DNA of 64,000 bases, from contig NC_009445.1 of NCBI RefSeq assembly GCF_000026145.1, positions 3,038,001 through 3,102,000 on the forward strand, in the 5' to 3' direction. Below the pieces are notes generated by a model. The model was given only the letters and a program-made list of their open reading frames with translations. It searched no databases and was not told the origin of the DNA. The translations under genes and the position numbers were made by a program. The stretch comes from Bradyrhizobium sp. ORS 278 (GTDB lineage Bacteria > Pseudomonadota > Alphaproteobacteria > Rhizobiales > Xanthobacteraceae). This document shows positions 44,804 through 53,545 of this stretch, piece by piece; position 1 is the first letter of the stretch; every line of letters begins with the position of its first letter.

Positions 44804-45206
44804 GGACATCACGACTTCGCCGTGCGTGCCGGTTCGTTCGTCCGCATGATCAGCTCACGCTGCGACCGCCGCGCCCACCGCATCCCGCCCTCCACGTTCG
44901 TGACGATCGCGAAGCGCCCCTCTCACGAGAACGGGACGGGCCTAGGATGCATCATTTCTGAAAAAATGAAACTGATTTATTTTTCGCATGAGGACTGGAC
45001 AGGGGTGATGCGCTTGGAACCCCTGAAAAATTCGGTTTCTCCGCGCATCTGTTGGCGAACGAGGTCATGGCGCGCCGGCTTGGGGCGAGGGGCCATGTAT
45101 CGCCGTTCCGGCGGCGAGACGACGCACCTCGAGTTGTGATCGCGATCGGGAAACTCGCGGGTGGGGGACGCGTTGCCCCTCGAACTTCGCGAGCCCGGAC
45201 CACGTC

Positions 45207-45854
45207 ATGGAAAACCCGCCCTTCAGATTCAATCGGCGCGACCTGATGGTCGGCGGCGCCGCCTCCGTCGCCGGGATGGCCCTGTTGCGGGCTGGTGTGC
45301 CCGGTGCATTGGCCGCCGAGCCGCTTGCTTCGGTGCCGCCGGCGACCGCCAAGGTGTCGTTCACGGTCAACGGCCGCCCGCAGGAACTCGTGCTCGACAC
45401 GCGCACGACGTTGCTCGACGCTCTGCGCGAGCATCTGCAACTGACCGGAACCAAGAAGGGCTGCGATCACGGCCAGTGCGGCGCATGCACGGTCCATGTC
45501 GACGGACGACGCGTCAATTCCTGCCTGAGCCTCGCGGTCATGCACGAGGGCGATCCCGTCACCACGATCGAAGGCATCGGTACGCCGGATCATCTCGCGC
45601 CGATGCAGGCCGCCTTCATCAAGCACGACGGCTTTCAATGCGGCTACTGCACGCCCGGGCAGATCTGCTCGGCGGTCGCCGTGCTCGATGAGATCAAGGC
45701 CGGCATTCCAAGCCATGTCACGGGCAGCCTGACCGAAACGCCGCAACTGACCAGGGACGAGCTGCGCGAGCGGATGAGCGGCAACATCTGCCGTTGCGGC
45801 GCCTATTCCAACATCGCCGAGGCGATCCTCGAAGTCGCGGAGAACAAGGCATGA
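45207..45854 (+). CDS. paoA: Periplasmic aldehyde oxidoreductase [2Fe-2S] subunit (PaoA type)
   Basis: A 215-residue iron-sulfur subunit with a Tat signal (NRRDLMVGG followed by a hydrophobic stretch to about Ala36). Clusters are held by Cys86, 91, 94, 106 and by Cys145, 148, 195, 197. The complex is folded with cofactor in the cytoplasm and exported, where PaoABC-type enzymes oxidise aromatic and aliphatic aldehydes. It overlaps the FAD subunit gene by four bases. This is the complete counterpart to the incomplete cox-like cluster at 20 kb. Confidence 0.93.
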   Translation: MENPPFRFNRRDLMVGGAASVAGMALLRAGVPGALAAEPLASVPPATAKVSFTVNGRPQELVLDTRTTLLDALREHLQLTGTKKGCDHGQCGACTVHVDGRRVNSCLSLAVMHEGDPVTTIEGIGTPDHLAPMQAAFIKHDGFQCGYCTPGQICSAVAVLDEIKAGIPSHVTGSLTETPQLTRDELRERMSGNICRCGAYSNIAEAILEVAENKA

Positions 45855-46801
45855 CGCCGTTCACCTATGAGCGCGCAGCCTCGCCAGCGCAGGCGGCCGC
45901 CGCCATCGCAGCCAAGCCGGGCGCCAAGTTCATCGCCGGCGGGACCAATCTGCTGGATCTCATGAAGCTTCAGATCGAGGCGCCGACGCATCTGATCGAC
46001 GTCAACGGACTGGCGCTGGACAGAATCGAGAGCACCGAAGACGGCGGGGTGCGGATCGGCGCGCTGGTGCGCAACACCGATCTCGCCGCCGATGCACGCA
46101 TCCGTCGCGACTACGGCCTGTTGTCGCGGGCGCTCGTTGCCGGAGCCACGGGACAGTTGCGCAACAAGGCGACCACCGCCGGCAATCTGCTGCAACGGAC
46201 GCGCTGCCCGTATTTCTATGACACCAACATGCCCTGCAACAAGCGCCGGCCCGGCAGCGGCTGTGCCGCGATCGGCGGCTACAGCCGCCAGCTTGCAGTG
46301 ATCGGTGCGAGCGAGGCCTGTATCGCGACGCATCCGAGCGACATGGCGGTTGCCATGCGCGCGCTCGATGCAAGCATCGAAACGATCAGGCCGGACGGCA
46401 CGGCACGGAACATTCCCATCGCGGCGTTCTATCGCGAGCCAGGCACCACGCCGCACCTCGAAACCGCGCTCTCATCAGATGAGCTGATCACCGCCGTGAC
46501 CTTGCCGAAGCCGATCGGCGGAGCGCAGATCTATCAGAAGGTGCGCGACCGCGCGTCCTACGCGTTTGCGCTGGTCGCGGTGGCCGCGGTGATTCAGCCC
46601 GATGGAACGGGACGGGTGGCGCTGGGCGGCGTCGCGCACAAGCCATGGCGAAGCGCGGATGCCGATGCCGAGATGAGGCGTGGCGCGAAGGCCGTGACCG
46701 CGCGGCTGCTGGCCGACGCCAAGCCGACGCACGACAACAGCTTCAAGATCCGCCTTGCCGAGCGCACCCTCGGCGCGGTTCTGGCCCAAGCACGAGGCTG
46801 A
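45851..46801 (+). CDS. paoB: Aldehyde oxidoreductase FAD-binding subunit (PaoB type)
   Basis: A 316-residue flavoprotein with FAD loops [14 protein letters not shown] and [12 protein letters not shown]. Cys119, 129, 138 and 157 ([20 protein letters not shown] and a later Cys) match the extra [4Fe-4S] insertion that marks PaoB proteins. No signal peptide, so it would be carried out with PaoA. It is joined to paoA by a four-base overlap and to paoC by a two-base gap. Confidence 0.93.
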   Translation: MTPFTYERAASPAQAAAAIAAKPGAKFIAGGTNLLDLMKLQIEAPTHLIDVNGLALDRIESTEDGGVRIGALVRNTDLAADARIRRDYGLLSRALVAGATGQLRNKATTAGNLLQRTRCPYFYDTNMPCNKRRPGSGCAAIGGYSRQLAVIGASEACIATHPSDMAVAMRALDASIETIRPDGTARNIPIAAFYREPGTTPHLETALSSDELITAVTLPKPIGGAQIYQKVRDRASYAFALVAVAAVIQPDGTGRVALGGVAHKPWRSADADAEMRRGAKAVTARLLADAKPTHDNSFKIRLAERTLGAVLAQARG

Positions 46802-46803
46802 CC

Positions 46804-49023
46804 ATGAAGTTCGAGACGCCCGCGACGACCAACCCGATCGATCAGCAGAAGGTGGTCGGCAAGCCGACCGACCGCATCGACGGCCGCTTCAAGGTGACGG
46901 GCACGGCGCCCTATGCCTATGAACGCCACGACGTGGCGCCCAACCAGGCCTATGGCTACGTGCTCGGGGCCGGCATCGCGAAGGGCCGCATCAGGTCGAT
47001 GGATCTGAGCAGAGCCAAGGCCGCGCCCGGTGTGATCGCCATCGTCAGCACGCTCGACATGGACAGGCTCGACCTCGGCCGGATGAACACGGCCTCGCTG
47101 TTCGGCGGCCCGGATATTCAGCACTATCACCAGGCCATCGCGCTGGTCGTCGCCGAAACTTTCGAGCAGGCGCGGGCCGCGGCCTCGCTCATCGACGTCG
47201 ACTATCAGCGACAGGAAGGCCGGTTCGATCTCGGTGCGGCCGCCGGAAGCGCGCCGCCCGTGGGCGGCGACAGTGGCGAAGGCAGCGGCGCGAAGCCGGT
47301 CAACGGCATCGGCGATTTCAACGGCGCGTTCGCCGCTGCCCCCGTCAAGCTCGACGCGATCTACACCACGCCCGACGAGAGCCACGCGATGATGGAGCCG
47401 CACGCCAGCATCGCGGCGTGGAACGGCGACAGGCTGACGCTCTGGACTTCGAACCAGATGATCAATTGGGGGAAGGGCAGCATCGCGAAAATCCTCGGCA
47501 TCCGGCCTGAGAACGTGCGTCTCGACTCCCCCTATATCGGTGGCGGCTTCGGCGGCAAGCTGTTCATCCGCGCCGATGCGGTGCTGGCCGCACTCGGCGC
47601 GCGGGCAGCGCAGCGTCCTGTCAAGGTGACGCTGCCGCGGCCGCTCGTGATCAACAACACGACGCACCGCCCCGCCACCATTCAGCGCGTTCGCATCGGC
47701 GCGACGCCCGACGGGAAGATCACGGCGATTGCGCATGAGAGCACGTCGGGCAATCTGCCGGGTGGCCGGCCCGAGACCGCGGTCGACCAGACCAAGCTGC
47801 TCTATGCCGGCGCCAACCGGCTGACGGCGATGAAACTGGCCGAGCTCGATCTGCCCGAGGGTAACGCGATGCGCGCGCCAGGCGAGGCGCCTGGCATGAT
47901 GGCGCTGGAGATCGCGATGGACGAGATGGCCGAGAAGCTCGGCCTCGATCCGGTCGAATTCCGCGTTCGCAACGATACCCAGGTCGATCCGCAGAATCCG
48001 GAACGCCCGTTCTCACACCGCAATCTCATCGGCTGCCTGAAGCTCGGCGCGGAACGCTTCGGGTGGGACCAGCGCATGGCCCGGCCGGCCCAGAGTCGCG
48101 ACGGGCGCTGGCTTGTGGGCCTGGGAATGGCCGCCGGCTTCCGCAACAATCTGCTGCAGACATCCGCCGCGCGCGTGCGGCTCGGCGGCGACGGCATCGT
48201 GACGGTCGAGACCGATATGACGGATATCGGCACCGGCAGCTACACGATCATCGCGCAGACCGCCGCGGAGATGATGGGTGTGCCGATCGAGCGTGTCGTG
48301 GTGAAGCTTGGCGATTCCGATTTCCCCGCATCGGCGGGCTCGGGCGGCCAATGGGGCGGCAACAACTCCACAGCGGGCGTGTATGCGGCCTGCATCAAGC
48401 TGCGCGACGCAGTCGCCGCAAGGCTCGGCTTCAATTCGTCTGAGCTCGTGTTCGCCGATGGTGAGGTCCGGGCCGGCAACCGCAGCGCGCCGCTGGCGCG
48501 GGCGGCCGCCGATGGTGAGCTCGTGGCGGAAGATGCGATCGAATACGGCGATCTCGCCAAGACGCATCAGCAATCGACCTTCGCGGCCCATTTCGTCGAA
48601 GTCGCGGTCGATGCGGCGACGGCCGAGATTCGGGTGCGGCGGATGCTGGCGGTGTGCGCAGCCGGCCGGATTCTGAATCCGAAATCGGCGCGCAGCCAGG
48701 TGATCGGCGCCATGACCATGGGCGTCGGCGCGGCATTGATGGAGGAGCTTGCGGTCGACAAGCGCTACGGCTTGTTCGTCAATCATGACCTCGCCAGCTA
48801 CGAGGTGCCCGTACATGCGGACATCCCGCATCAGGAGGTCATCTTTTTGGATGAGAGCGATCCGATGTCGTCGCCGATGAAAGCAAAAGGCGTCGCCGAA
48901 CTCGGCATCTGCGGCGTCGGTGCCGCCGTCGCAAATGCGGTCTACAACGCGACCGGCGTGCGTGTCCGCAACTATCCGATCACGCTCGACAAGCTGATCG
49001 GAAGCCTGCCTGAAACGGCGTGA
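46804..49023 (+). CDS. paoC: Aldehyde oxidoreductase molybdopterin-binding subunit (PaoC type)
   Basis: A 739-residue catalytic subunit of the xanthine oxidase family. It has YIGGGFGGK, the cofactor-binding RAPGEAPGMMALE and QWGGNNSTAG segments, and the catalytic Glu in KAKGVAELGICGVGAA near the C-terminus. It would bind a cytosine-dinucleotide molybdenum cofactor and oxidise aldehydes to acids in the periplasm. ATG 46804. No paoD-type XdhC gene follows; the split XdhC pair and MocA protein at 24-26.6 kb could supply cofactor. Confidence 0.94.
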   Translation: MKFETPATTNPIDQQKVVGKPTDRIDGRFKVTGTAPYAYERHDVAPNQAYGYVLGAGIAKGRIRSMDLSRAKAAPGVIAIVSTLDMDRLDLGRMNTASLFGGPDIQHYHQAIALVVAETFEQARAAASLIDVDYQRQEGRFDLGAAAGSAPPVGGDSGEGSGAKPVNGIGDFNGAFAAAPVKLDAIYTTPDESHAMMEPHASIAAWNGDRLTLWTSNQMINWGKGSIAKILGIRPENVRLDSPYIGGGFGGKLFIRADAVLAALGARAAQRPVKVTLPRPLVINNTTHRPATIQRVRIGATPDGKITAIAHESTSGNLPGGRPETAVDQTKLLYAGANRLTAMKLAELDLPEGNAMRAPGEAPGMMALEIAMDEMAEKLGLDPVEFRVRNDTQVDPQNPERPFSHRNLIGCLKLGAERFGWDQRMARPAQSRDGRWLVGLGMAAGFRNNLLQTSAARVRLGGDGIVTVETDMTDIGTGSYTIIAQTAAEMMGVPIERVVVKLGDSDFPASAGSGGQWGGNNSTAGVYAACIKLRDAVAARLGFNSSELVFADGEVRAGNRSAPLARAAADGELVAEDAIEYGDLAKTHQQSTFAAHFVEVAVDAATAEIRVRRMLAVCAAGRILNPKSARSQVIGAMTMGVGAALMEELAVDKRYGLFVNHDLASYEVPVHADIPHQEVIFLDESDPMSSPMKAKGVAELGICGVGAAVANAVYNATGVRVRNYPITLDKLIGSLPETA

Positions 49024-49446
49024 CCGACCGCGGGGCGAGCGATCGGTCGTGCGGTGCTACATGCCGATTGTAGACATCATTCGGCGCTTGTGCCCGCGCA
49101 TATGCCAGCTCCTCGCATGGGTGCGGGCGCAGCAAGGCCGATTTGCCGAGCGTCCAGTCTTGACGAGAGCGTCAAATTCTGTGCATAGCTCTGCCCCATC
49201 GAAATTGCCCGCCGCTCTCCGGCGCGCTTTGAGGACCACGGCCGTGTCGAGCCTGCGCTCACATCTCGCGAACGCCGCCACCAACGAACGGCCATTTGCC
49301 TGGTCGCGCGGCTGGTTTGGCATGGGCGCCGCTTATTGCGGTCGTGACAATCTCGCGCTGTCCCTGGCCAAACCGGGACTCCGAATTCCAGCAGAAGCGT
49401 AATCGGCGGCGGGATCTCACCCTCCGCACATCGAGCGGAGGGTCCG
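49024..49446. other. Gene-free gap after the aldehyde oxidase operon
   Basis: About 420 bases. An ORF from 49049 to 49402 has Arg/Ala-rich, low-information content and no ribosome site, so it is not accepted as a gene. The stretch around 49360-49400 (CGGGACTCCGAATTCCAG) resembles a decayed piece of repeat family 3. No terminator or promoter is clear, although CGGAGGG for the next gene lies at its end. Confidence 0.35.
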
Positions 49447-49659
49447 ATGACCCGCATGACGAGCGAAGACCCCGAGATTTGCGATCACGCGCGAGCCTTG
49501 TCCTCGCCAGTGGCGCTGGCCTTCGTGCGCATCGTCATGAGCTGCCGTGGCGTCAGCGAGGCCGCCGCACAGCAGATCTATCTCGACTACATTCATGGCG
49601 CCGCGATGGACCGCGCGTCAGACGACGTCGGTTGTCCGGTCGCACGTTCTCATCAATGA
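49447..49659 (+). CDS. Small hypothetical protein, 70 residues
   Basis: A hydrophilic, partly helical protein (HARALSSPVALAFVRIVMSC and AAAQQIYLDYIHGA segments). A good ribosome site, GGAGGG, stands five bases before the ATG, and the composition is like a real protein. No family recognised. It precedes the HNH endonuclease gene by 30 bases and could be co-transcribed with it. Confidence 0.5.
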   Translation: MTRMTSEDPEICDHARALSSPVALAFVRIVMSCRGVSEAAAQQIYLDYIHGAAMDRASDDVGCPVARSHQ

Positions 49660-49689
49660 GCGAGCCGGCGGCCGGAAAGGAGGTCGACG

Positions 49690-50226
49690 ATGTCAGCCAC
49701 AAACCCCGCGCTCGTTCTCAACGCCGACTTCCAGCCGCTCAGCTACTTCCCGCTGTCGGTGGTTTGCTGGGAGGATGCGATCCGGGCCGTGGTCAGCGAG
49801 TCTCACGTGGTCGTCGCCGAATACGACCGGATCGTGCGCAGCCCGAGCGTCACGATGCGGCTGCCGTCGGTGATCGCGTTGCGCGACTATGTCAGGCCGA
49901 CGATGCGCGTTCCGTTCACGCGCTTCAACGTCTTCCTGCGCGATCGCTTCGAATGTCAGTATTGCGGCGGCCGCTATCTCCACGGCGAGCTGACGTTCGA
50001 CCACGTGGTGCCGCGCGCCGACGGCGGCGAGACGTCGTGGACCAACATTGTCGCCGCCTGCAGCCCCTGCAACGCGCGCAAGGACCGGCGCTATCTCGAG
50101 CCGCGGCGGCCTCCGTTCGAGCCGACGCGACAGGAGTTGATGGCCGCGCAGCGCCTGTTCCCGCCGCGTTTCCTGCATGAGACGTGGCAGGACTACTTGT
50201 ATTGGGATGTGGAGCTGGAGCGGTGA
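49690..50226 (+). CDS. HNH endonuclease family protein
   Basis: A 178-residue protein with a complete HNH core: a zinc-binding CQYCG, TFDHVVPRADGG (His of the active site), then WTNIVAACSPCNARKDRR. The N-terminal 90 residues (LVLNADFQPLSYFPLSVV) are shared with a large group of chromosomal HNH proteins found in many bacteria. Nuclease activity on DNA is likely; the biological target is not known. It is a stand-alone gene, not flanked by phage or restriction genes. Confidence 0.9.
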   Translation: MSATNPALVLNADFQPLSYFPLSVVCWEDAIRAVVSESHVVVAEYDRIVRSPSVTMRLPSVIALRDYVRPTMRVPFTRFNVFLRDRFECQYCGGRYLHGELTFDHVVPRADGGETSWTNIVAACSPCNARKDRRYLEPRRPPFEPTRQELMAAQRLFPPRFLHETWQDYLYWDVELER

Positions 50227-50236
50227 CGATGATCGC

Positions 50237-50346
50237 GTAGCCCGGATGAGCCCACGTCGCCGCCGTCAGGCGGCGGCGTGGGCGACATCCGGGTTCTCAC
50301 GCGCCGCGTGCGTGAACCCGGATGTCGCTGCGCTCATCCGGGCTAC
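50237..50346. repeat. Palindromic repeat, family 1, copy 5, with an inserted hairpin
   Basis: A standard family 1 palindrome, except that about five bases of the left arm are replaced by a 32-base GC hairpin (50251-50282, CCACGTCGCCGCC paired with GGCGGCGGCGTGG). The inserted hairpin resembles the core of family 2. The element starts 10 bases after the HNH stop. Confidence 0.88.
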
Positions 50347-50370
50347 AGGGCCGCGCTATCTGCCATGCCA

Positions 50371-50401
50371 TGTAGAACTAATAAAATCAATTCGTTCTAC
50401 A
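50371..50401. promoter_or_regulatory. TGTAGAAC inverted repeat of unknown role
   Basis: Perfect eight-base arms TGTAGAAC and GTTCTACA are separated by 15 AT-rich bases. The spacing is that of a protein-binding operator or a small hairpin without a T-run. No gene starts within 600 bases downstream, so a target is not evident. Confidence 0.45.
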
Positions 50402-50477
50402 AACTAACACTTGCGAACTCTAGGATATTCATATACGTCCACCGTCCTTCGCTTCGGCCACAGTATGGCCGCAGTGC

Positions 50478-50612
50478 GTAGGGTGGGCAAAGCGACGCCG
50501 AAGGTGGCGCGTGCCCACAATCGGGCCGTAGTGCCTGCGGCGAGACGGTGGGCACGAAGCCTTTGCCGTCTCGAAGGTGGGGAAAGCGCGGTCATGCCTT
50601 TGCCCACCCTAC
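50478..50612. repeat. Palindromic repeat, family 2, copy 1
   Basis: Outer arms GTAGGGTGGGCAAAG and CTTTGCCCACCCTAC with internal GTGCCCAC/GTGGGCAC repeats. It lies in the 800-base gap between the HNH and RtcB genes. The remaining part of that gap, 50613-51034, shows no gene; an AGAGGAGA ribosome site stands just before the RtcB start. Confidence 0.85.
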
Positions 50613-51034
50613 AGCTGCTGCGCGTGCCGTCGATCATATCTTTACAAGTCCGGAAACTCCCTGTAAGTGCACGCGCCAACTCATCCGGCGACATGTCGCC
50701 ACCGAAAGACCCATGCCGATATCGAACGCACGCCAGACCAGGGACATCGCGCTGCCGCAACTGCGGCGGCGTGGTCTCGTCCTGTGCGTGGCCGCGGTCG
50801 GCGCGCTGCGCCGTGACCATCAACTAGCAGCGTAACACGGCGGCGGGATCGTCCCTCTGCCGAGACGGCCAGAGAGACGATCCGAACGGCTCCGGTCCCC
50901 GGCGGGGACATCCCATCAGATCCATCTCTCGGTTCGTGTCAACGAAGCTGCGCGGCGTTGCGTCACGTAGATCTCGGGCAAATGTGCCGCGTCGGCGTTG
51001 CCGTGCCGGCATTCGAGTGAGAGAGGAGAATCAG

Positions 51035-52375
51035 ATGAGAGCGGATCCCTATCAGGAGCGTGCGCGGCAGCTGGCGATCGAAGCCGGCCTCGATCCGGAT
51101 GCGCGGATCGAGCGGCCCGGGCAGCGCTCGATGCCGCTGTGGTGCACGTTCCGCGATGCGGCGCGCAAGGAGCAGCTCGCGCGCGAGGCCGAGGCGCTGG
51201 CCGATACGGTCGCGAGCCGGCCGCAGGCGGCGCGGTATCAGAACAGCCCGCTGAAGGTGTTCGGGAGCCACGAGGATGCGACGATCGCCCAGATGCGCAA
51301 CTGCATGAGCGTTGGCAACGCTGTCGCCGGCGTGATCTGTGCCGACGGTCATCTCGGCTATGCGCAGCCTGTCGGGGGTGTGATCGCCTATGAGAAGCAG
51401 ATCAGCATCTCCGGCGTCGGCTTCGACATCGGTTGCGGCAACATGGCGGTGCGGCTCGACACCCAGTTCAGCGCGATCGAGGACCAGGTCGGCACGATCA
51501 TCAAGGATGTGTCGAAGGTGATATCGTTCGGCGTCGGCCGCAAGAACGCCGAGCGCGTCGAGCATGAGCTGTTCGATGATGCCGATGCTTGGCGTGCGTC
51601 CGACATGGATGCGTACCGGCAGAAGGCGGTCGGGCAGCTCGGCACGGTCGGCTCGGGCAACCATTATGTCGACCTGATGCGCGACGAGGACGGCTCCGTC
51701 TGGATCGGCGTGCATTTCGGTAGCCGTGGTCTCGGCCACACCTCGGCGACGCGCTACCTCAAGGCGGCCGGCGGCAAGGACGGCATGAACGTGCCGCCCG
51801 CTGTCGTCGACGAGGACTCCGAGGTCGGGCAGCGCTACATCGCCGCGATGCAGCTCGCCGGGCGCTACGCCTATGCGGGTCGCGAGTGGGTAGTGGAGCG
51901 CGTTCGCCAGATCATCGGCGGTGCGGTCACCGACAGCGTGCACAACCACCATAACTACGCATGGCGTGAGACCCACGACGGACGTGACCTGTGGGTGGTG
52001 CGCAAGGGCGCCACGCCGGCATTTCCGGGCCAGCGCGGCTTCGTCGGCGGCTCGATGGGCGACGACGCCGTCATCATCGAGGGCGTGGAGTCGGAGGAGG
52101 CCAAGGCTTCGTTGTACTCCACCGTGCACGGAGCTGGTCGCTTGTTCGGCCGGCGTGAGGCGAAGCGACGCTTCACCCGCGCCGAGATGGACGCGTGGCT
52201 GCAGAGCCGCGGCGTTACCCTGGTGGGTGCCGACCTCGACGAGAGCCCGATGGCTTATCGACGCCTGCCCGAGGTGCTGGCCGAGCATGCAGGCTCGGTG
52301 AAGGTCATGCATACGCTTCGGCCGTTCGCCGTGGCGATGGCGGGCGAGGGCGAGTTCGATCCGTTCAAGGATTGA
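51035..52375 (+). CDS. rtcB: RtcB-family RNA ligase
   Basis: A 446-residue protein with RtcB metal and nucleotide motifs: ADGHLGYAQPVGG, GFDIGCGN (metal Cys134), GSGNH (His210), HFGSRGLGH (His227), HNHHNYA and the guanylylation His365 in STVHGAGR. RtcB joins RNA ends with 2',3'-cyclic phosphate and 5'-OH using GTP. The residues before His365 (STV) differ from the CSH of E. coli RtcB, a feature of the shorter RtcB-like branch. ATG 51035 follows GAGAGGAG. No rtcA or rtcR is nearby, so it may repair RNA independently. Confidence 0.9.
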   Translation: MRADPYQERARQLAIEAGLDPDARIERPGQRSMPLWCTFRDAARKEQLAREAEALADTVASRPQAARYQNSPLKVFGSHEDATIAQMRNCMSVGNAVAGVICADGHLGYAQPVGGVIAYEKQISISGVGFDIGCGNMAVRLDTQFSAIEDQVGTIIKDVSKVISFGVGRKNAERVEHELFDDADAWRASDMDAYRQKAVGQLGTVGSGNHYVDLMRDEDGSVWIGVHFGSRGLGHTSATRYLKAAGGKDGMNVPPAVVDEDSEVGQRYIAAMQLAGRYAYAGREWVVERVRQIIGGAVTDSVHNHHNYAWRETHDGRDLWVVRKGATPAFPGQRGFVGGSMGDDAVIIEGVESEEAKASLYSTVHGAGRLFGRREAKRRFTRAEMDAWLQSRGVTLVGADLDESPMAYRRLPEVLAEHAGSVKVMHTLRPFAVAMAGEGEFDPFKD

Positions 52376-52384
52376 GCTCGCCTG

Positions 52385-52498
52385 TGTGCCCCGCATGAGC
52401 GCAAGCGACATGCGGGTTCATCTTTGCGGCACGTCAGTTTCCGGATGTCGCAGCCGCTCGCGCCCTGGCGGGCGCGATCGGATGCTCCTCCGGGCTAC
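52385..52498. repeat. Decayed palindromic repeat, family 1, with inserted hairpin
   Basis: The left arm CCGCATGAGCGCAAGCGACATGCGGG is split here into shorter matches and remains clear, but the right arm is interrupted by about 30 bases that form their own hairpin (CTCGCGCC/GGCGCGA). It directly precedes a truncated dioxygenase reading frame. Confidence 0.65.
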
Positions 52499-52531
52499 GC
52501 GATCGTGATTGTTTTCGAAGAGAAGGACGTC

Positions 52532-52774
52532 ATGACCGAGCTAAAATCGCACGCCGACAATATCGAGACCATCGCGAGCTTTCTGTCGGCCGGCGAGTGC
52601 GATGACTATATTCGCTGGGGCGAGGCGATCGCTTTCGGCGATGCCGAGCATTCGCGGAGTCCCTATGCCGGCTCGTCCCCGCATCCCGCGCCGTCATTCC
52701 TGAACCCGTCCGTCGAGGGTGATCCATCGCTTGCGCCGCGGCGGGACTTCGATCATGCTCGGGCGAGGGAATGA
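52532..52774 (+). pseudogene. Truncated 2OG-Fe(II) oxygenase N-terminus (probable gene remnant)
   Basis: The first 38 residues (MTELKSHADNIETIASFLS followed by AGECDDYIRWGEAIAFGDA) look like the start of a prolyl-4-hydroxylase-type 2OG-Fe(II) oxygenase. The sequence then becomes unrelated, low-complexity Ser/Pro-rich text and stops after 80 residues, so the HxD...H iron site is absent. AAGGA precedes the ATG. A decayed repeat upstream suggests rearrangement. The family match is by pattern only and the stretch could instead be a short unrelated protein. Confidence 0.5.
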
Positions 52775-52782
52775 GGAGTGCG

Positions 52783-53544
52783 ATGGCGATCCTGGAGGCG
52801 CGAGCGATCGGGCCGCGGCGCGAGCCGTGGTGGGCGATCGCTGGAATTTTCACCGCGGGCTTCGTCCTGCTCTGTCTGCTGCTGGCCTCGCCGGTGCTGA
52901 TCAGGACCTTCCTCTATCAGCCGTTCAACATTCCCGCGCGTTCGATGATGCCGACGTTGCTGACCGGCGACTACGTCTTCGTTTCGAAATACGCCTATGG
53001 CTGGGGCCGCTATACCTGGCCGTTGACGCCGCCGGCCGCGGGGCGCGTCTGGGGCCGCGAGCCGGCGCCAGGCGACGTCGTGGTGTTCCGCGCCAAGGAC
53101 GGCAAGACGGATTTCATCAAGCGTGTCGTCGGCGTCGGCGGCGACCGCGTCCAGATGAAGGAGGGCATTCTCTTCATCAATGACAAGGCGGTGCCGCGCG
53201 AACGTCTCCAGGACGTCGTCGGCACCGACGCTTGTGGCGGCGGAGCGACCGAACGCGTCAAGCGCTGGCGCGAGATCCTGCCGAACGGCGCGAGCTACGA
53301 AACGCTGGATTGCGTCGACCATGGCTATTTCGACAACACCAGCGCATATGTCGTTCCGCCGGGGCATCTGTTCATGCTCGGCGACAACCGGGACAACTCC
53401 ACCGACAGCCGAGCTGCAATGGGCTTCATTCCGGTGGAGGACGTGATCGGCCGTGCCGCGATGATCTTTTTCTCCGCTGCGGAGGCCAAACAAGGCCAGC
53501 CCAGCAGGTTGCGCACCGATCGGATCGGGACGACGGTGCGCTAG
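52783..53544 (+). CDS. lepB: Signal peptidase I
   Basis: A 253-residue membrane protease that removes signal peptides. One N-terminal helix (about 17-40) is followed by the nucleophile Ser54 in IPARSMMPTL, the general-base Lys113 in DFIKRVVG and the box GDNRDNSTDSR. ATG 52783 is preferred since GAGGAG lies four bases upstream; the ATG at 52771, overlapping the previous ORF, would place the ribosome site too close. It ends one base before the converging isochorismatase-like gene. A second signal peptidase I elsewhere is likely because this one is not next to rnc or era. Confidence 0.93.
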   Translation: MAILEARAIGPRREPWWAIAGIFTAGFVLLCLLLASPVLIRTFLYQPFNIPARSMMPTLLTGDYVFVSKYAYGWGRYTWPLTPPAAGRVWGREPAPGDVVVFRAKDGKTDFIKRVVGVGGDRVQMKEGILFINDKAVPRERLQDVVGTDACGGGATERVKRWREILPNGASYETLDCVDHGYFDNTSAYVVPPGHLFMLGDNRDNSTDSRAAMGFIPVEDVIGRAAMIFFSAAEAKQGQPSRLRTDRIGTTVR

Positions 53545-53545
53545 G

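Noticed and set aside
49049..49402. 117-residue ORF between paoC and the 70-residue ORF
   Set aside because: Arg/Ala/Ser-rich composition, no ribosome site, no recognisable domain, and part of it overlaps sequence resembling decayed repeat family 3.
50237..50612. CRISPR array or phage attachment region
   Set aside because: The repeats are palindromes of different families at irregular spacing, without equal spacers, cas genes or integrase genes.
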